From an uncultured Pelagibacteraceae bacterium (GTDB lineage: Bacteria; Pseudomonadota; Alphaproteobacteria; Pelagibacterales; Pelagibacteraceae): 64,000 bases of DNA. Below, piece after piece: positions 27,402 through 36,353 of the stretch; positions within the stretch are counted from its first letter, which is position 1, and each line of letters opens with the position of its first letter. The position numbers and the translations under genes are program-made. The stretch is taken from contig CABXYF010000003.1 of assembly GCA_902516435.1 (NCBI GenBank), forward strand, positions 31,902 to 95,901, written 5' to 3'. The notes under the pieces were generated by a model that saw only the letters and a list, made by a program, of their open reading frames with translations, had not been told where the DNA came from and did no database searches.

Positions 27402-28085
27402 ATGAAACAAAAATTTACCGTTTTATTTGATTTAGATGGAACTTTAGTAGACACGGCGCCTGACCTTATGAGAGCTCATAATCATGTAATGCAAAAATTT
27501 GGGTATCCAACTAAATCAACAGAAGAAATTAGAAATTTAGTTGGCAAAGGTGCTGGTGCGATGATCGGAAGATCTATTTGGGGTCAAGCCAAAAAGGAAT
27601 TTGGAAAGGTAAATGACGAAAATACCAAAAAAGAAATGGTTAAAGAATTTGTAAAGTTCTATGGCAAAAATATTATCAACGAGAGTACTTTGATAAATGG
27701 GGTAAAAGAATTTCTTAAATGGTGCAAAGACAATAATATTTCAATGGCTGTATGTACTAATAAACAAGAGTACTTATCCAATGATCTTTTGAGAAAAATA
27801 GGAATTTATGATTATTTTGAGTATGTAGCAGGTTCAGATACATTTGATTATTGTAAGCCTGACCCTAGGCACCTTACTTCTGTTGTAGAAATTTTAAATG
27901 GAGATATTAAAAAAACAATTATGATTGGAGATAGTGAGACAGATGCAAATGCTGCAAAAGCTGCAGAAATTCCAATTATTTTATTAAAAGACGGATATAC
28001 GGAAAAAAATATTGACGAAATTTATCATAATCACTTGATAAATGACTTCATTGGTATTGAAAAAATAATATCCAAATATCTTTAA
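27402..28085 (+). CDS. gph: HAD-family phosphoglycolate phosphatase
   Basis: Haloacid-dehalogenase phosphatase, probably dephosphorylating 2-phosphoglycolate in the cytosol. Motif I DLDGTLVDTAPD is at residues 10-21 with the nucleophile Asp10; motif II is the CTNK segment; motif III/IV is the Lys in CKPDP and GDSETDANAAKAA. The cap type and 227-residue length match Gph, though other small phosphate esters are possible substrates. It is divergent from the GlmU-like gene and followed after 54 bases by prpD. Confidence 0.82.
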   Translation: MKQKFTVLFDLDGTLVDTAPDLMRAHNHVMQKFGYPTKSTEEIRNLVGKGAGAMIGRSIWGQAKKEFGKVNDENTKKEMVKEFVKFYGKNIINESTLINGVKEFLKWCKDNNISMAVCTNKQEYLSNDLLRKIGIYDYFEYVAGSDTFDYCKPDPRHLTSVVEILNGDIKKTIMIGDSETDANAAKAAEIPIILLKDGYTEKNIDEIYHNHLINDFIGIEKIISKYL

Positions 28086-28128
28086 GATTGATTAATTTTA
28101 TTTAACTATTAAAACAAAAATCACTATT

Positions 28129-28134
28129 AAGGAG
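28129..28134 (+). promoter_or_regulatory. Ribosome-binding site that fixes a TTG start for prpD
   Basis: AAGGAG at 28129-28134 lies five bases before TTG at 28140. No ATG or GTG occurs in frame at a suitable distance, so this site supports the unusual start codon. Confidence 0.7.
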
Positions 28135-28139
28135 TTATT

Positions 28140-29642
28140 TTGTTATTACATACAGTTAAGGTTTATCCATCAAAAATTAATTTACCTAAAAAAAAACAAC
28201 TCGCATGGAAAATTGCGGAGATTGCAAGTGATAATTCAAAATTAAACAATGAAGCAATAGAAATGGTTATTAATCGGATAATAGACAATGCTTCAGTTGC
28301 CATTGCATCATTAAATAGAAGACCGGTAATCTCTTCAAGAGAAATGGCCTTAAAACACTCTAGAAAAAACGGTGCTACACTTTTTGGAATTAATTCAAAA
28401 TTTAAATTTGATTGTGAATGGGCAGCATGGTCTAACGGAACAGCAGTAAGAGAATTGGATTTCCATGATACTTTTTTAGCAGCAGATTACAGTCATCCAG
28501 GTGACAACATCCCTCCTCTACTAGCTGTAGCTCAACAAAATAAAAAAAGTGGAATGGATCTTTTGAGAGGCATCATTACAGCTTACGAAGTGCAAGTAAA
28601 TTTAGTAAAAGGAATTTGTTTACACAAACATAAAGTTGATCATATCGCACACCTTGGACCAAGTGTTGCCGCAGGTCTTGGTTCAATGCTAAAACTTAAT
28701 ACAGAAACAATTTATCAAGCAGTGCAACAAGCCCTACACACTACAATATCCACAAGACAATCTAGAAAAGGTGAAATATCAAGCTGGAAAGCATATGCTC
28801 CAGCACATGCTGGTAAACTTGCTATTGAAGCAGTTGATAGAGTGATGAGAGGTGAAGGGGCACCAAGCCCTATTTATGAAGGAGAGGATAGTGTAATTGC
28901 AAGAATATTAGATGGTAAAAAAGCAAATTATAAAGTTCCTCTTCCTAAAAAAGGAGAAAGTAAAAAAGCTATTCTTGAAACCTACACAAAAGAATACTCA
29001 GCAGAGTATCAATCTCAAGCACTAATTGATTTAGCAAAAAAATTAAAAAATAAAATACCAAATCTAAATCAAATTAAAAAAATAGATATATACACCAGCC
29101 ATCATACTCATTATGTGATTGGAACTGGTGCAAATGATCCACAAAAAATGGATCCAAATGCAAGCAGAGAAACACTTGACCATTCAATCATGTATATATT
29201 TGCAGTTGCTTTGGAAGATGGTAATTGGCATCATGTAAAATCTTATACTAAATCGCGAGCAAATAGAAAAAGTACTATTAAAATATGGAGATCAATTAAA
29301 ACCTATGAAGATAAAAAATGGACTAAGAAATATCACGATCCAAATCCAAAGAAAAAATCATTTGGAGCCAAAGTTATTGTTACACTAATCAATGGTAAAA
29401 AGATTAAAGAAGAACTCGATAAAGCCGATGCCCACCCGTACGGTAAAAGGCCTTTCAAAAGACAAAATTATATAAAAAAATTTATTACTCTAACTGAGAA
29501 TATTCTTGATAAAAAGGAATGTGATAGATTCTTGAAAACTGTACAAAAATTAAGAAATTTAAAATCAGGTCAGTTAGAGAAATTAAATATTGAGGTCAAA
29601 AAGAGCAATTTGAAAAGAAATCTCAAAAAAGGAATTTTTTAA
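28140..29642 (+). CDS. prpD: 2-methylcitrate dehydratase
   Basis: MmgE/PrpD-family dehydratase of the 2-methylcitrate cycle, converting 2-methylcitrate to methylaconitate or methylisocitrate. Recognisable parts are [17 protein letters not shown] near residues 69-85, WANGT-like [26 protein letters not shown], and [17 protein letters not shown]. At 500 residues it is full length. Translation starts at TTG with a good Shine-Dalgarno site. Its stop overlaps the prpB start by one base and prpC follows in the same way. No prpE, prpF or acnD is visible, so propionyl-CoA supply and re-hydration of the product come from elsewhere. Confidence 0.92.
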   Translation: MLLHTVKVYPSKINLPKKKQLAWKIAEIASDNSKLNNEAIEMVINRIIDNASVAIASLNRRPVISSREMALKHSRKNGATLFGINSKFKFDCEWAAWSNGTAVRELDFHDTFLAADYSHPGDNIPPLLAVAQQNKKSGMDLLRGIITAYEVQVNLVKGICLHKHKVDHIAHLGPSVAAGLGSMLKLNTETIYQAVQQALHTTISTRQSRKGEISSWKAYAPAHAGKLAIEAVDRVMRGEGAPSPIYEGEDSVIARILDGKKANYKVPLPKKGESKKAILETYTKEYSAEYQSQALIDLAKKLKNKIPNLNQIKKIDIYTSHHTHYVIGTGANDPQKMDPNASRETLDHSIMYIFAVALEDGNWHHVKSYTKSRANRKSTIKIWRSIKTYEDKKWTKKYHDPNPKKKSFGAKVIVTLINGKKIKEELDKADAHPYGKRPFKRQNYIKKFITLTENILDKKECDRFLKTVQKLRNLKSGQLEKLNIEVKKSNLKRNLKKGIF

Positions 29643-30538
29643 TGCATTTTGTTGAAAAAGAACCTAGCCAAAAAAGAATAGATTTTGATACTAAATTAAA
29701 ATCAAATAAAATTTTAAGAATACCTGGTGCTTATAATCCCTTAACTGCGAAATTAATTGAAGAAATTGGATACGATGCTGTATATGTCTCTGGAGGTGTA
29801 ATGGCTAACGATCTAGGTTTTCCTGATATTGGGCTAACAACTTTACAAGATGTCAGTACAAGATCGTATTTAATTTCAAGAGTAACAAATCTTCCAACTA
29901 TTGTTGATATTGATACAGGATTTAAATCTTGCAAAGAAACCATTGAAACATTCGAGGAATTTGGAATTACAGGAGTTCATATAGAAGATCAAATTGAAAG
30001 AAAAAGATGCGGTCACCTTGATAATAAAGAATTAATATCAACTGAGGAAATGGTTAAAAAAATAAAAGAGTGTGTAGCCTCTAAAAAAGATCAAAATTTC
30101 AAAATTATAGCTAGATCTGATGCAAAAGGTGTTGAAGGAATTGATAAGATGATTGAAAGATGTAAAGCATATATTGATGCTGGTGCAGAAATTATTTTTC
30201 CAGAAGCTTTGCATGATGAGAAAGATTTTGAAAAAACTAGGAAAGAATTATCATGTTATCTGCTAGCCAATATGACTGAATTTGGAAAATCTAAGCTTTT
30301 TAATTATAAAGAATTGGAAAATTTTGGATATAATATTGTAATTTATCCAGTAACCACACAAAGATTAGCAATGAAAAATGTAGAAGATGGTTTAAGAGAC
30401 ATTTATGCAAGTGGACACCAAAATAACATTATAGATAAAATGCAAACAAGAAAAAGATTGTATGAGCTTGTTGATTACGAAAAATATAATAGTTTAGACG
30501 AAAAAATTTATAATTTTAGTTCAGAGGGGCATGAATAA
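29642..30538 (+). CDS. prpB: 2-methylisocitrate lyase
   Basis: Splits 2-methylisocitrate into pyruvate and succinate. It is an isocitrate lyase/PEP mutase superfamily TIM barrel with the catalytic loop KRCGH near residues 120-124 and Mg-binding acids in VDIDTGF and HIEDQ. The length of 298 fits PrpB rather than the larger isocitrate lyase. Genes on both sides belong to the same cycle and overlap by single bases (TAATG junctions), so the three are coupled. Confidence 0.94.
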   Translation: MHFVEKEPSQKRIDFDTKLKSNKILRIPGAYNPLTAKLIEEIGYDAVYVSGGVMANDLGFPDIGLTTLQDVSTRSYLISRVTNLPTIVDIDTGFKSCKETIETFEEFGITGVHIEDQIERKRCGHLDNKELISTEEMVKKIKECVASKKDQNFKIIARSDAKGVEGIDKMIERCKAYIDAGAEIIFPEALHDEKDFEKTRKELSCYLLANMTEFGKSKLFNYKELENFGYNIVIYPVTTQRLAMKNVEDGLRDIYASGHQNNIIDKMQTRKRLYELVDYEKYNSLDEKIYNFSSEGHE

Positions 30539-31662
30539 TGAGTGAAGATATCAAAAAAGGTTTGATGGGTGTTACAGTTGATGAAACATCAATATCAAAA
30601 GTAATGCCAGAAATAAATTCTTTAACTTACAGAGGTTATGCTGCACAAGATTTATGTGCTAATTGTAAATTTGAAGAAGTTGCATACTTAATTTTAAATG
30701 GCGAACTTCCAAATAAAAAACAATTAAAAGAATTTGAAAAACAAGAAAAAAAAGAAAGAACAATCTCTAAAGCTTTAGTTGAAGCTATAAAAAAAATTCC
30801 AAAAAAAGCTCATCCTATGGATGTTGCAAGGACAGCTGTTAGTATTATGGGTCTTGAAGATAAAGAGACAAGAGATAATTCTCCTAAAGCAAATATGAGA
30901 AAAGTGATGAGAATTTTTGCAAAAACACCTGTTGCTTTAGCTGCTTTTTATAGAACAAGAAAAGGTAAGAAAATAATTTTACCGAAAAAGAAACTTTCGT
31001 TTTCAGAAAATTTTTTTCATATGTGTTTTGGTAAAGTTCCAAACAAAGACATTGTAAAAGCATTCGATGTATCTCTAATTTTATATGCCGAACACAGTTT
31101 CAATGTTTCAACTTTTACGGCTAGGACAATTACAAGTAGTTTATCTGATATTCACGGTGCAATTACCGGAGCTATCGCAAGTTTGAAAGGTCCTTTACAT
31201 GGTGGGGCTAATGAAGAAGTTATGCACATGATGAATAAAATAAAAAAACCTGAAAACGCATTTAAATGGATCAACAAAGCTCTGGATAATAAAAATGTTG
31301 TGATGGGATTTGGTCATAGAGTTTACAAAAGTGGAGACTCAAGAGTACCTACTATGAGAGAATATTTTGGAAAAGTTGCTAAAATTAAAAAAGATAAAAA
31401 ATTTGAAAAAATCTACGATATAGTTGAAAGAGTAATGATTGAGAGAAAGAATATTCATCCAAACGTTGATTACCCTACTGGCCCAACTTATCACTTAATG
31501 GGTTTTGATACTGATTTTTTTACTCCTATATTTGTAATATCTAGAATCACTGGTTGGTCAGCACACATAATTGAACAACATGCGGCTAATAAATTAATTA
31601 GACCTTTAGCAAGCTATAACGGTAATAAATATAGAAAAGTTAATAAACTAAATAAAAGATAG
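30538..31662 (+). CDS. prpC: 2-methylcitrate synthase (citrate synthase family)
   Basis: Condenses propionyl-CoA with oxaloacetate. The citrate synthase fold is marked by LHGGANEEVM near residues 221-230, FGHRVYKSGDSR near 259-270 with the catalytic His, and PTGPTYHLMGFDTDFFTPIF with the catalytic Asp. At 374 residues it is of the dimeric PrpC type. The N-terminal GLMGVTVDETSISKV segment is characteristic of methylcitrate synthases. The product feeds prpD and prpB immediately upstream, so the operon can turn propionyl-CoA into pyruvate and succinate. Confidence 0.93.
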   Translation: MSEDIKKGLMGVTVDETSISKVMPEINSLTYRGYAAQDLCANCKFEEVAYLILNGELPNKKQLKEFEKQEKKERTISKALVEAIKKIPKKAHPMDVARTAVSIMGLEDKETRDNSPKANMRKVMRIFAKTPVALAAFYRTRKGKKIILPKKKLSFSENFFHMCFGKVPNKDIVKAFDVSLILYAEHSFNVSTFTARTITSSLSDIHGAITGAIASLKGPLHGGANEEVMHMMNKIKKPENAFKWINKALDNKNVVMGFGHRVYKSGDSRVPTMREYFGKVAKIKKDKKFEKIYDIVERVMIERKNIHPNVDYPTGPTYHLMGFDTDFFTPIFVISRITGWSAHIIEQHAANKLIRPLASYNGNKYRKVNKLNKR

Positions 31663-31690
31663 TTTTTCTCTAACATTTTTTTATATTTAA

Positions 31691-32080
31691 TTAAATAAAT
31701 AATAAAACCAAGAAAATCATTTGCACAAAATTAATAACAACAGATATGAAATGTGAGTATTTAAATTTTTTATCCTGTTTCTCATCTCTATATTTATTAA
31801 TTAATGGCATTAACAAATAGTTTGATATAGCAAATAATACACTAATAATTAATATTGAATAGAAATCAATTCCCAACTTACCTAGATATAAAAATATAAA
31901 TAGAACAATTAAACTTAACCCTAAATTAACATTATAATAAAAAGGAAATATTCTTCTTATAAATTTTCGAGCATTATCTTCATCCAAAGTGGTAAAGACG
32001 ACCGGAGCTATTACAAAAGAGAAGAATAGCATAATTCCTAAAATCATCGCTGTTAAATAAATGCTAGCATGCTCAATCAT
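31691..32080 (-). CDS. DUF4149 (TMEM205-like) membrane protein
   Basis: Small integral membrane protein (129 residues) with four predicted membrane segments (about 8-30, 50-70, 73-92, 107-128). The pattern FSFVIAPVVFTTLDEDNARKFIRRIFPFYY is typical of the DUF4149/TMEM205-like family, whose function is unknown. It is the last gene of a minus-strand series after the 61-residue protein, with a 3-base gap. Confidence 0.75.
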   Translation of the reverse strand: MIEHASIYLTAMILGIMLFFSFVIAPVVFTTLDEDNARKFIRRIFPFYYNVNLGLSLIVLFIFLYLGKLGIDFYSILIISVLFAISNYLLMPLINKYRDEKQDKKFKYSHFISVVINFVQMIFLVLLFI

Positions 32081-32083
32081 AAT

Positions 32084-32269
32084 TTAATCTTCTATTGAAT
32101 TTTCCTCTTTCATTAATATTGGTCTTCCGTCATGAGCTGTATTTAAAGGTATAATTTTTCCTTTATATTTTGCACATAAAGTTGGAGCACTTCTAACTTC
32201 TGATCCTAATCTAACTTCTAAATCAACAATAACTAATTTTGCATCATCTAACTCTTTTAATATTCTCAT
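32084..32269 (-). CDS. Small conserved-looking protein of unknown function (61 aa)
   Basis: This short protein (MRILKELDDAKLVIVDLEV at the start, RSAPTLCAKYKGKI in the middle, acidic tail) is probably real. It has a clear AGGAG site about six bases ahead of its ATG, and it sits in line with the ABM-domain gene upstream and the DUF4149 gene downstream with a 3-base gap. It is predicted soluble, with one Cys at residue 32. I do not recognise a family. It could be a small metal- or redox-linked partner of its neighbours, but nothing in the sequence establishes this. Confidence 0.6.
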   Translation of the reverse strand: MRILKELDDAKLVIVDLEVRLGSEVRSAPTLCAKYKGKIIPLNTAHDGRPILMKEENSIED

Positions 32270-32302
32270 ATTTCTCTCCTATTATTAAAACTTAAAAAAT
32301 AT

Positions 32303-32605
32303 TTAAAGTACTACTTCAAAACCTTCAAAATTTGGAGCTCCAAGATATAAATCTTTATGTTGCCCAGCATTTTTATGAGCTAATTTAAATGCCTCTGATT
32401 TAGTCCAGTTAATAAAATCCTCTTTAGAATTCCATATACTATGTGAAGCGTATAATGAAAATTCATTATTTTTATCACCTTTCACTAAATGAAATTCTTT
32501 AAAACCATCAACACCACTAAGATGCGTATCTCTTTCTCTCCAAACTTTCTCAAATTCGTTTTCCTTACCAGGAACTATCTTGAATCTATTCATAGCTATA
32601 AACAT
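32303..32605 (-). CDS. ABM-domain protein (HmoA/IsdG-like monooxygenase family)
   Basis: 100-residue dimeric alpha/beta-barrel (ferredoxin-like) protein. The start MFIAMNRFKIVPGKENEFEK, followed by WRERDTHL and GFKEFHLVKG, is the antibiotic-biosynthesis-monooxygenase pattern of HmoA/IsdG-type proteins, which degrade heme or monooxygenate quinols. Asn6 of the MNRF segment corresponds to the conserved active-site Asn of IsdG-type enzymes. Substrate remains open. It lies seven bases after the nitroreductase gene, suggesting a shared transcript of small redox enzymes. Confidence 0.72.
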   Translation of the reverse strand: MFIAMNRFKIVPGKENEFEKVWRERDTHLSGVDGFKEFHLVKGDKNNEFSLYASHSIWNSKEDFINWTKSEAFKLAHKNAGQHKDLYLGAPNFEGFEVVL

Positions 32606-32612
32606 AAATTCC

Positions 32613-33182
32613 TCACAAATAATTGATTACATTTTTAGGATCAGGCCTTCTTCTTTCATTTGGCTCTTCAACTTTATGACCCAAATATATAAAGCCAGAA
32701 ATTTTATCAATGTCCTTGCGGCCACCTAGATATTCAAGCATTTTGTTGTTATATGCATACCATTCCGTTAACCATTGAGCGGCGTAACCTAACGATTGTG
32801 CACATGATAATAGATTCATACATACGGCTCCAGATGATAAAATCATCTCCCAATTTGGGATTTTTGGATGTTCAACAGGTGTCGATAAAACTGCTAATAT
32901 AACTGAAGCTCTTTGAAGTCTTTTTGACTCTATTTCTAAACTTTGTTTACTTGAGTTAGGATTTTCTTTTTTATATTCTGGTAATATAACTTCCTCATCA
33001 ATAGTCTTTAATTTGTTTTTTTTTATAACTACTATTTTCCAAGGATTTAACGCACCATGATCTGGAACTCTTATGCCTGCATTTAATATAGTATTTAAAT
33101 CCTCATCTTTTATTGGGTCTGATAACATCTTTCTCGCTAAAACAGACCTTCTTTTATGATAAAAGTTATCTACTACACTCAT
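32613..33182 (-). CDS. Nitroreductase-family FMN oxidoreductase
   Basis: FMN-dependent NAD(P)H oxidoreductase of 189 residues. KRRSVLARKML near residues 9-19 binds FMN phosphate, GIRVPDHGALNPWKIVVI near 41-58 is the second flavin-binding segment, and GYAAQWLTEWYAY/IYLGHKVEEPNERRRPD form the C-terminal half. It resembles the YdjA-like short nitroreductases. The physiological substrate is unknown. It is positioned after nrdB on the same strand, 33 bases downstream. Confidence 0.85.
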   Translation of the reverse strand: MSVVDNFYHKRRSVLARKMLSDPIKDEDLNTILNAGIRVPDHGALNPWKIVVIKKNKLKTIDEEVILPEYKKENPNSSKQSLEIESKRLQRASVILAVLSTPVEHPKIPNWEMILSSGAVCMNLLSCAQSLGYAAQWLTEWYAYNNKMLEYLGGRKDIDKISGFIYLGHKVEEPNERRRPDPKNVINYL

Positions 33183-33215
33183 TAAGCTATTGTCTGAATT
33201 TATGATATTTAGATG

Positions 33216-34247
33216 TTAACTAAATGCCTCTACCCAAGTTCCTTGTGTTGATGCTTTAGAATATTCAGTAGCTCTACCTTCAAAGAAGTTCATGTGTTCA
33301 ACTGCATTAAGCATAGTATCGAGCCAACCAAGAGGATTTTTATCGATATCGTAAATTGGTTCTAGACCCAATTGAGTAAGCCTTCTATTAGCTATAAATC
33401 TAATGTAATCTTTAACTTCTTGAGCAGTTAAACCTTCCATTGGACCCATTTCAAAAGCTAAATCAATAAAAGCATCTTCATGCTCTATAATTGTTCTACA
33501 AGCTTCATAAAGTTCTTTTTTCAGTTTAGGTGTCCATATTTCAGGATTTTCATTAATGAATTCTTTGAAAATTCTTATCATAGAATTACAGTGAAGAGTT
33601 TCGTCTCTGACCGACCAAGTAACTATCTGGCCCATACCTTTCATCTTGTTGTGTCTTGGAAAATTCAACAATATTGCAAAACTTGCAAAGAGTTGAAGGC
33701 CTTCAGTAAACGCACTAAATACTGCAACTGTTTTGGCAATATCTTCTTTTGAAGTCATGTCAAAATTTTGCATGTAGTCATATTTATCTTTCATTTCTTT
33801 GTACTTCATAAATGCAGAATATTCTGATTCAGGCATACCTATTGTATCTAATAAATGAGAATAAGCAGCGATATGAACAGTCTCCATTGCAGCAAACGCC
33901 GTCATCATCATTAATACTTCTGTTGGTTTAAAAACTGTAGTGTAGTGTCTTAAGTAACAGTTATTTACTTCAACATCCGCTTGAGTAAAAAATCTAAAAA
34001 TTTGTGTTAGAAGATTTTTCTCTGATTGTGATAAATTTTTTTGCCAATCTCTTACATCGTCACCAAGTGGTACTTCTTCTGGTAGCCAATGAATTCTTTG
34101 TTGAGTTAACCAAGCATCATAGCACCATGGATATCTAAAAGGTTTGTAAACAGGATTTTCAACTAATAATCCCATTTTCTTAGGTTGAATAATTTCTTTT
34201 TTTTCTGGTTGAATAATTTTTGAATTAATTTTTTCTGCTACTGACAT
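33216..34247 (-). CDS. nrdB: Class I ribonucleotide reductase beta subunit
   Basis: Radical-generating subunit of ribonucleotide reductase. From the ATG at 34247 (343 residues), the diiron ligands are readable as Asp91, Glu122, His125, Glu182, Glu216 and His219, with the radical Tyr129 in AAYSHLL, equivalent to E. coli Tyr122. This is therefore a conventional tyrosyl-radical protein. An in-frame GTG at 34256 would overlap the AGGAG ribosome-binding site, which sits eight bases ahead of the ATG, so the ATG is preferred. It overlaps the nrdA stop by about 10 bases. No ATP-cone is present at its N-terminus. Confidence 0.95.
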   Translation of the reverse strand: MSVAEKINSKIIQPEKKEIIQPKKMGLLVENPVYKPFRYPWCYDAWLTQQRIHWLPEEVPLGDDVRDWQKNLSQSEKNLLTQIFRFFTQADVEVNNCYLRHYTTVFKPTEVLMMMTAFAAMETVHIAAYSHLLDTIGMPESEYSAFMKYKEMKDKYDYMQNFDMTSKEDIAKTVAVFSAFTEGLQLFASFAILLNFPRHNKMKGMGQIVTWSVRDETLHCNSMIRIFKEFINENPEIWTPKLKKELYEACRTIIEHEDAFIDLAFEMGPMEGLTAQEVKDYIRFIANRRLTQLGLEPIYDIDKNPLGWLDTMLNAVEHMNFFEGRATEYSKASTQGTWVEAFS

Positions 34248-36175
34248 GATAGACACTCCTCGTATTCTGTTTCTTCAGTTTTGGTTGATTTATTTTTATA
34301 AACATTAGCCATAATATCTGTTGATTTTGCATCATTGATATTTTCAGCTCTTTGAATTGATTTTGATCTACAGTAATAAAGGCTCTTTAAACCTTTTTTC
34401 CAAGCATCAAAATGAATTTTATGAAGTTCTCTTTTGTGTACGTCAGCAGGTAAAAATAAATTTACTGATTGAGCTTGAGATATAAATGGAGTTCTGTCTC
34501 CACTTAACTCAATAATCCAATTTTGATTAAGCTCAAATGCCGTCTTAAATACATCTTTCTCTAAATCTGTTAGAAAATCTAAATGTGATATAGAGCCTTG
34601 ATTTGTTGTTATACTTGACCAGGTTTCATCATCATTTTTTCCATGGCTCTCTAATATCTCCTCTAAATATCTATTTTTAACGTTAAATGAGCCTGACAAT
34701 GTCTTGTGAGTGAAGCTGTTAGCTGCAATAGGTTCTACTCCTGGTGATGCACCACCACAAATAATAGAAATTGAAGCTGTTGGCGCTATTGCGGTTTTGT
34801 TTGAAAATCTCTCTTGATAACCATATTCTGCAGCATCAGGACATGCGCCTCTCTCCTCTGCTAAATCTTTAGAAGCCTGATTTACTTTTGCATCGATATC
34901 TTTAAATATTTTTTTATTCCAAGACTTAGCCATCACAGATTCTAGAGGAATTCTATTTTTTTGCAAAAAAGAATGGAAACCCATAACACCTAATCCAACA
35001 CTTCGCTCTCTTTCAGCTGAATATTTTGCATCTTTAAATTGATCTGGAGCTTTATTTATAAAATCAGATAAAACATTATCTAAAAATCTCATAACGTCAT
35101 TAATCATGTTTGGATCGTCTTTCCATTCATCGTATTTTTCTAAGTTTAAAGATGATAGACAGCAAACTGCTGTTCTATCTCTGCCATCTTTATCTATTCC
35201 TGTTGGCAAAGTAATTTCACTACACAGGTTAGAAGTTTTAACTGTCAGATTGGCTAGTTTATGATGCTGTGGAATTTGTCTGTTAACAGTATCAATATAA
35301 ATTATATATGGTTCACCAGTTTCTATTCTTGCAGTTAATAATCTTATCCACAAATTTCTTGCAGAAATAGTTTGTTGAACTGTTCCATCAGCAGGACTTT
35401 TTAATGCCCATTGTTCGTCAGTTTCTACAGCTCTCATAAATGCATCTGAAACTAAAACACCGTGATGTAAATTTAATGCTTTTCTATTTGGATCACCACC
35501 TGTTGGTCTTCTCATTTCTATAAACTCTTCAATTTCAGGATGATCAACTGGAAGATAACAGGCAGCAGATCCTCTTCTTAAAGAGCCTTGGCTAATTGCC
35601 ATCGTTAACGAGTCCATAACTTTAATAAATGGAATTATTCCTGATGTTTTTCCTACTTTACCAATTTTTTCACCAATAGATCTTAGATTACCCCAATAAC
35701 TTCCTATACCTCCACCTTTAGCTGCAAGCCAAACATTCTCACTCCACAAATCTAAAATACCACCCAAACTATCTGAAGCTTCATTTAAAAAACAAGAAAT
35801 TGGCAATCCTCTTTTAGTTCCACCATTTGATAAAACAGGTGTAGCAGGCATAAACCAAAGATTACTTATATAATTATAAATTCTTTGAGCATGAAGATTG
35901 TCATCTGCATACGAGCTTGCAACTCTAGCGAATAAATCTTGAAAAGACTCGTTGTGACCAAGATATCTATCATTTAAAGTTGCTTTACCAAAGTCAGTTA
36001 AATTTGCATCTTTTGAACGATCAATCTTAATAATGATGCCTTTGTCATTTTGAAATAGTTCCGTTTCGTTATTTAATGAGAAAAGATCAGGTCTTTTATC
36101 TTTTGAAACTTCGTTAACTTGAGGGTTATATTCAGAGACAGCTTTCTTTAAGGCCTGCGATAAAATTTTGTTCAT
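34238..36175 (-). CDS. nrdA: Class I ribonucleotide reductase alpha subunit
   Basis: Catalytic subunit that reduces ribonucleoside diphosphates. The active-site cysteines are visible in PISCFLNE, the radical Cys in SNLCSEITLPT, and CCLSSLNL; the C-terminal thiol pair CLSC re-reduces the site. From the ATG at 36175 the protein has 645 residues; an in-frame TTG would extend it by 12, but MNKILSQALKKAV is the more natural start. The N-terminus runs directly into the catalytic domain without an ATP-cone, so overall activity control by ATP/dATP is probably missing. It is followed by the overlapping nrdB. Confidence 0.95.
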   Translation of the reverse strand: MNKILSQALKKAVSEYNPQVNEVSKDKRPDLFSLNNETELFQNDKGIIIKIDRSKDANLTDFGKATLNDRYLGHNESFQDLFARVASSYADDNLHAQRIYNYISNLWFMPATPVLSNGGTKRGLPISCFLNEASDSLGGILDLWSENVWLAAKGGGIGSYWGNLRSIGEKIGKVGKTSGIIPFIKVMDSLTMAISQGSLRRGSAACYLPVDHPEIEEFIEMRRPTGGDPNRKALNLHHGVLVSDAFMRAVETDEQWALKSPADGTVQQTISARNLWIRLLTARIETGEPYIIYIDTVNRQIPQHHKLANLTVKTSNLCSEITLPTGIDKDGRDRTAVCCLSSLNLEKYDEWKDDPNMINDVMRFLDNVLSDFINKAPDQFKDAKYSAERERSVGLGVMGFHSFLQKNRIPLESVMAKSWNKKIFKDIDAKVNQASKDLAEERGACPDAAEYGYQERFSNKTAIAPTASISIICGGASPGVEPIAANSFTHKTLSGSFNVKNRYLEEILESHGKNDDETWSSITTNQGSISHLDFLTDLEKDVFKTAFELNQNWIIELSGDRTPFISQAQSVNLFLPADVHKRELHKIHFDAWKKGLKSLYYCRSKSIQRAENINDAKSTDIMANVYKNKSTKTEETEYEECLSCQ

Positions 36176-36207
36176 AATTTTTATTATATTTTGTTTATAA
36201 TACGAAA

Positions 36208-36222
36208 ACAACTACATGTTGT
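36208..36222. promoter_or_regulatory. Palindrome in the nrdA-pgm divergent region
   Basis: A perfect 5-bp dyad ACAAC-TACAT-GTTGT lies 33 bases upstream of the nrdA ATG. It overlaps the string TGTTGTAGGCG that recurs upstream of the ProX-like gene near 61535. It resembles an NrdR box in general form only. It could be an operator for nrdA, for the phosphohexomutase gene, or for both. Confidence 0.35.
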
Positions 36223-36262
36223 AGGCGCTTTGTGTTAATATACTATATAAACAGTAAATCAA

Positions 36263-36284
36263 TAGAACATTTATAGAACATTAG
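36263..36284. repeat. Tandem 11-bp repeat in the nrdA-pgm intergenic region
   Basis: Two adjacent copies of TAGAACATTWR (36263-36273 and 36274-36284) differ only near the end. They are spaced one helical turn apart, as direct-repeat binding sites often are. The rest of the 178-base gap from 36176 to 36353 is AT-rich and holds no recognisable gene or RNA. Confidence 0.4.
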
Positions 36285-36353
36285 GAAAAATATATCAATA
36301 AAAAAATTAAAAAATTTAAGTTAATTAACATAAAAGAGATAAGAAATTAACAA

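Noticed and set aside
36208..36222. NrdR box upstream of nrdA
   Set aside because: The dyad has the right general shape but not the consensus core or the second box at the usual spacing. It was recorded only as a palindrome.
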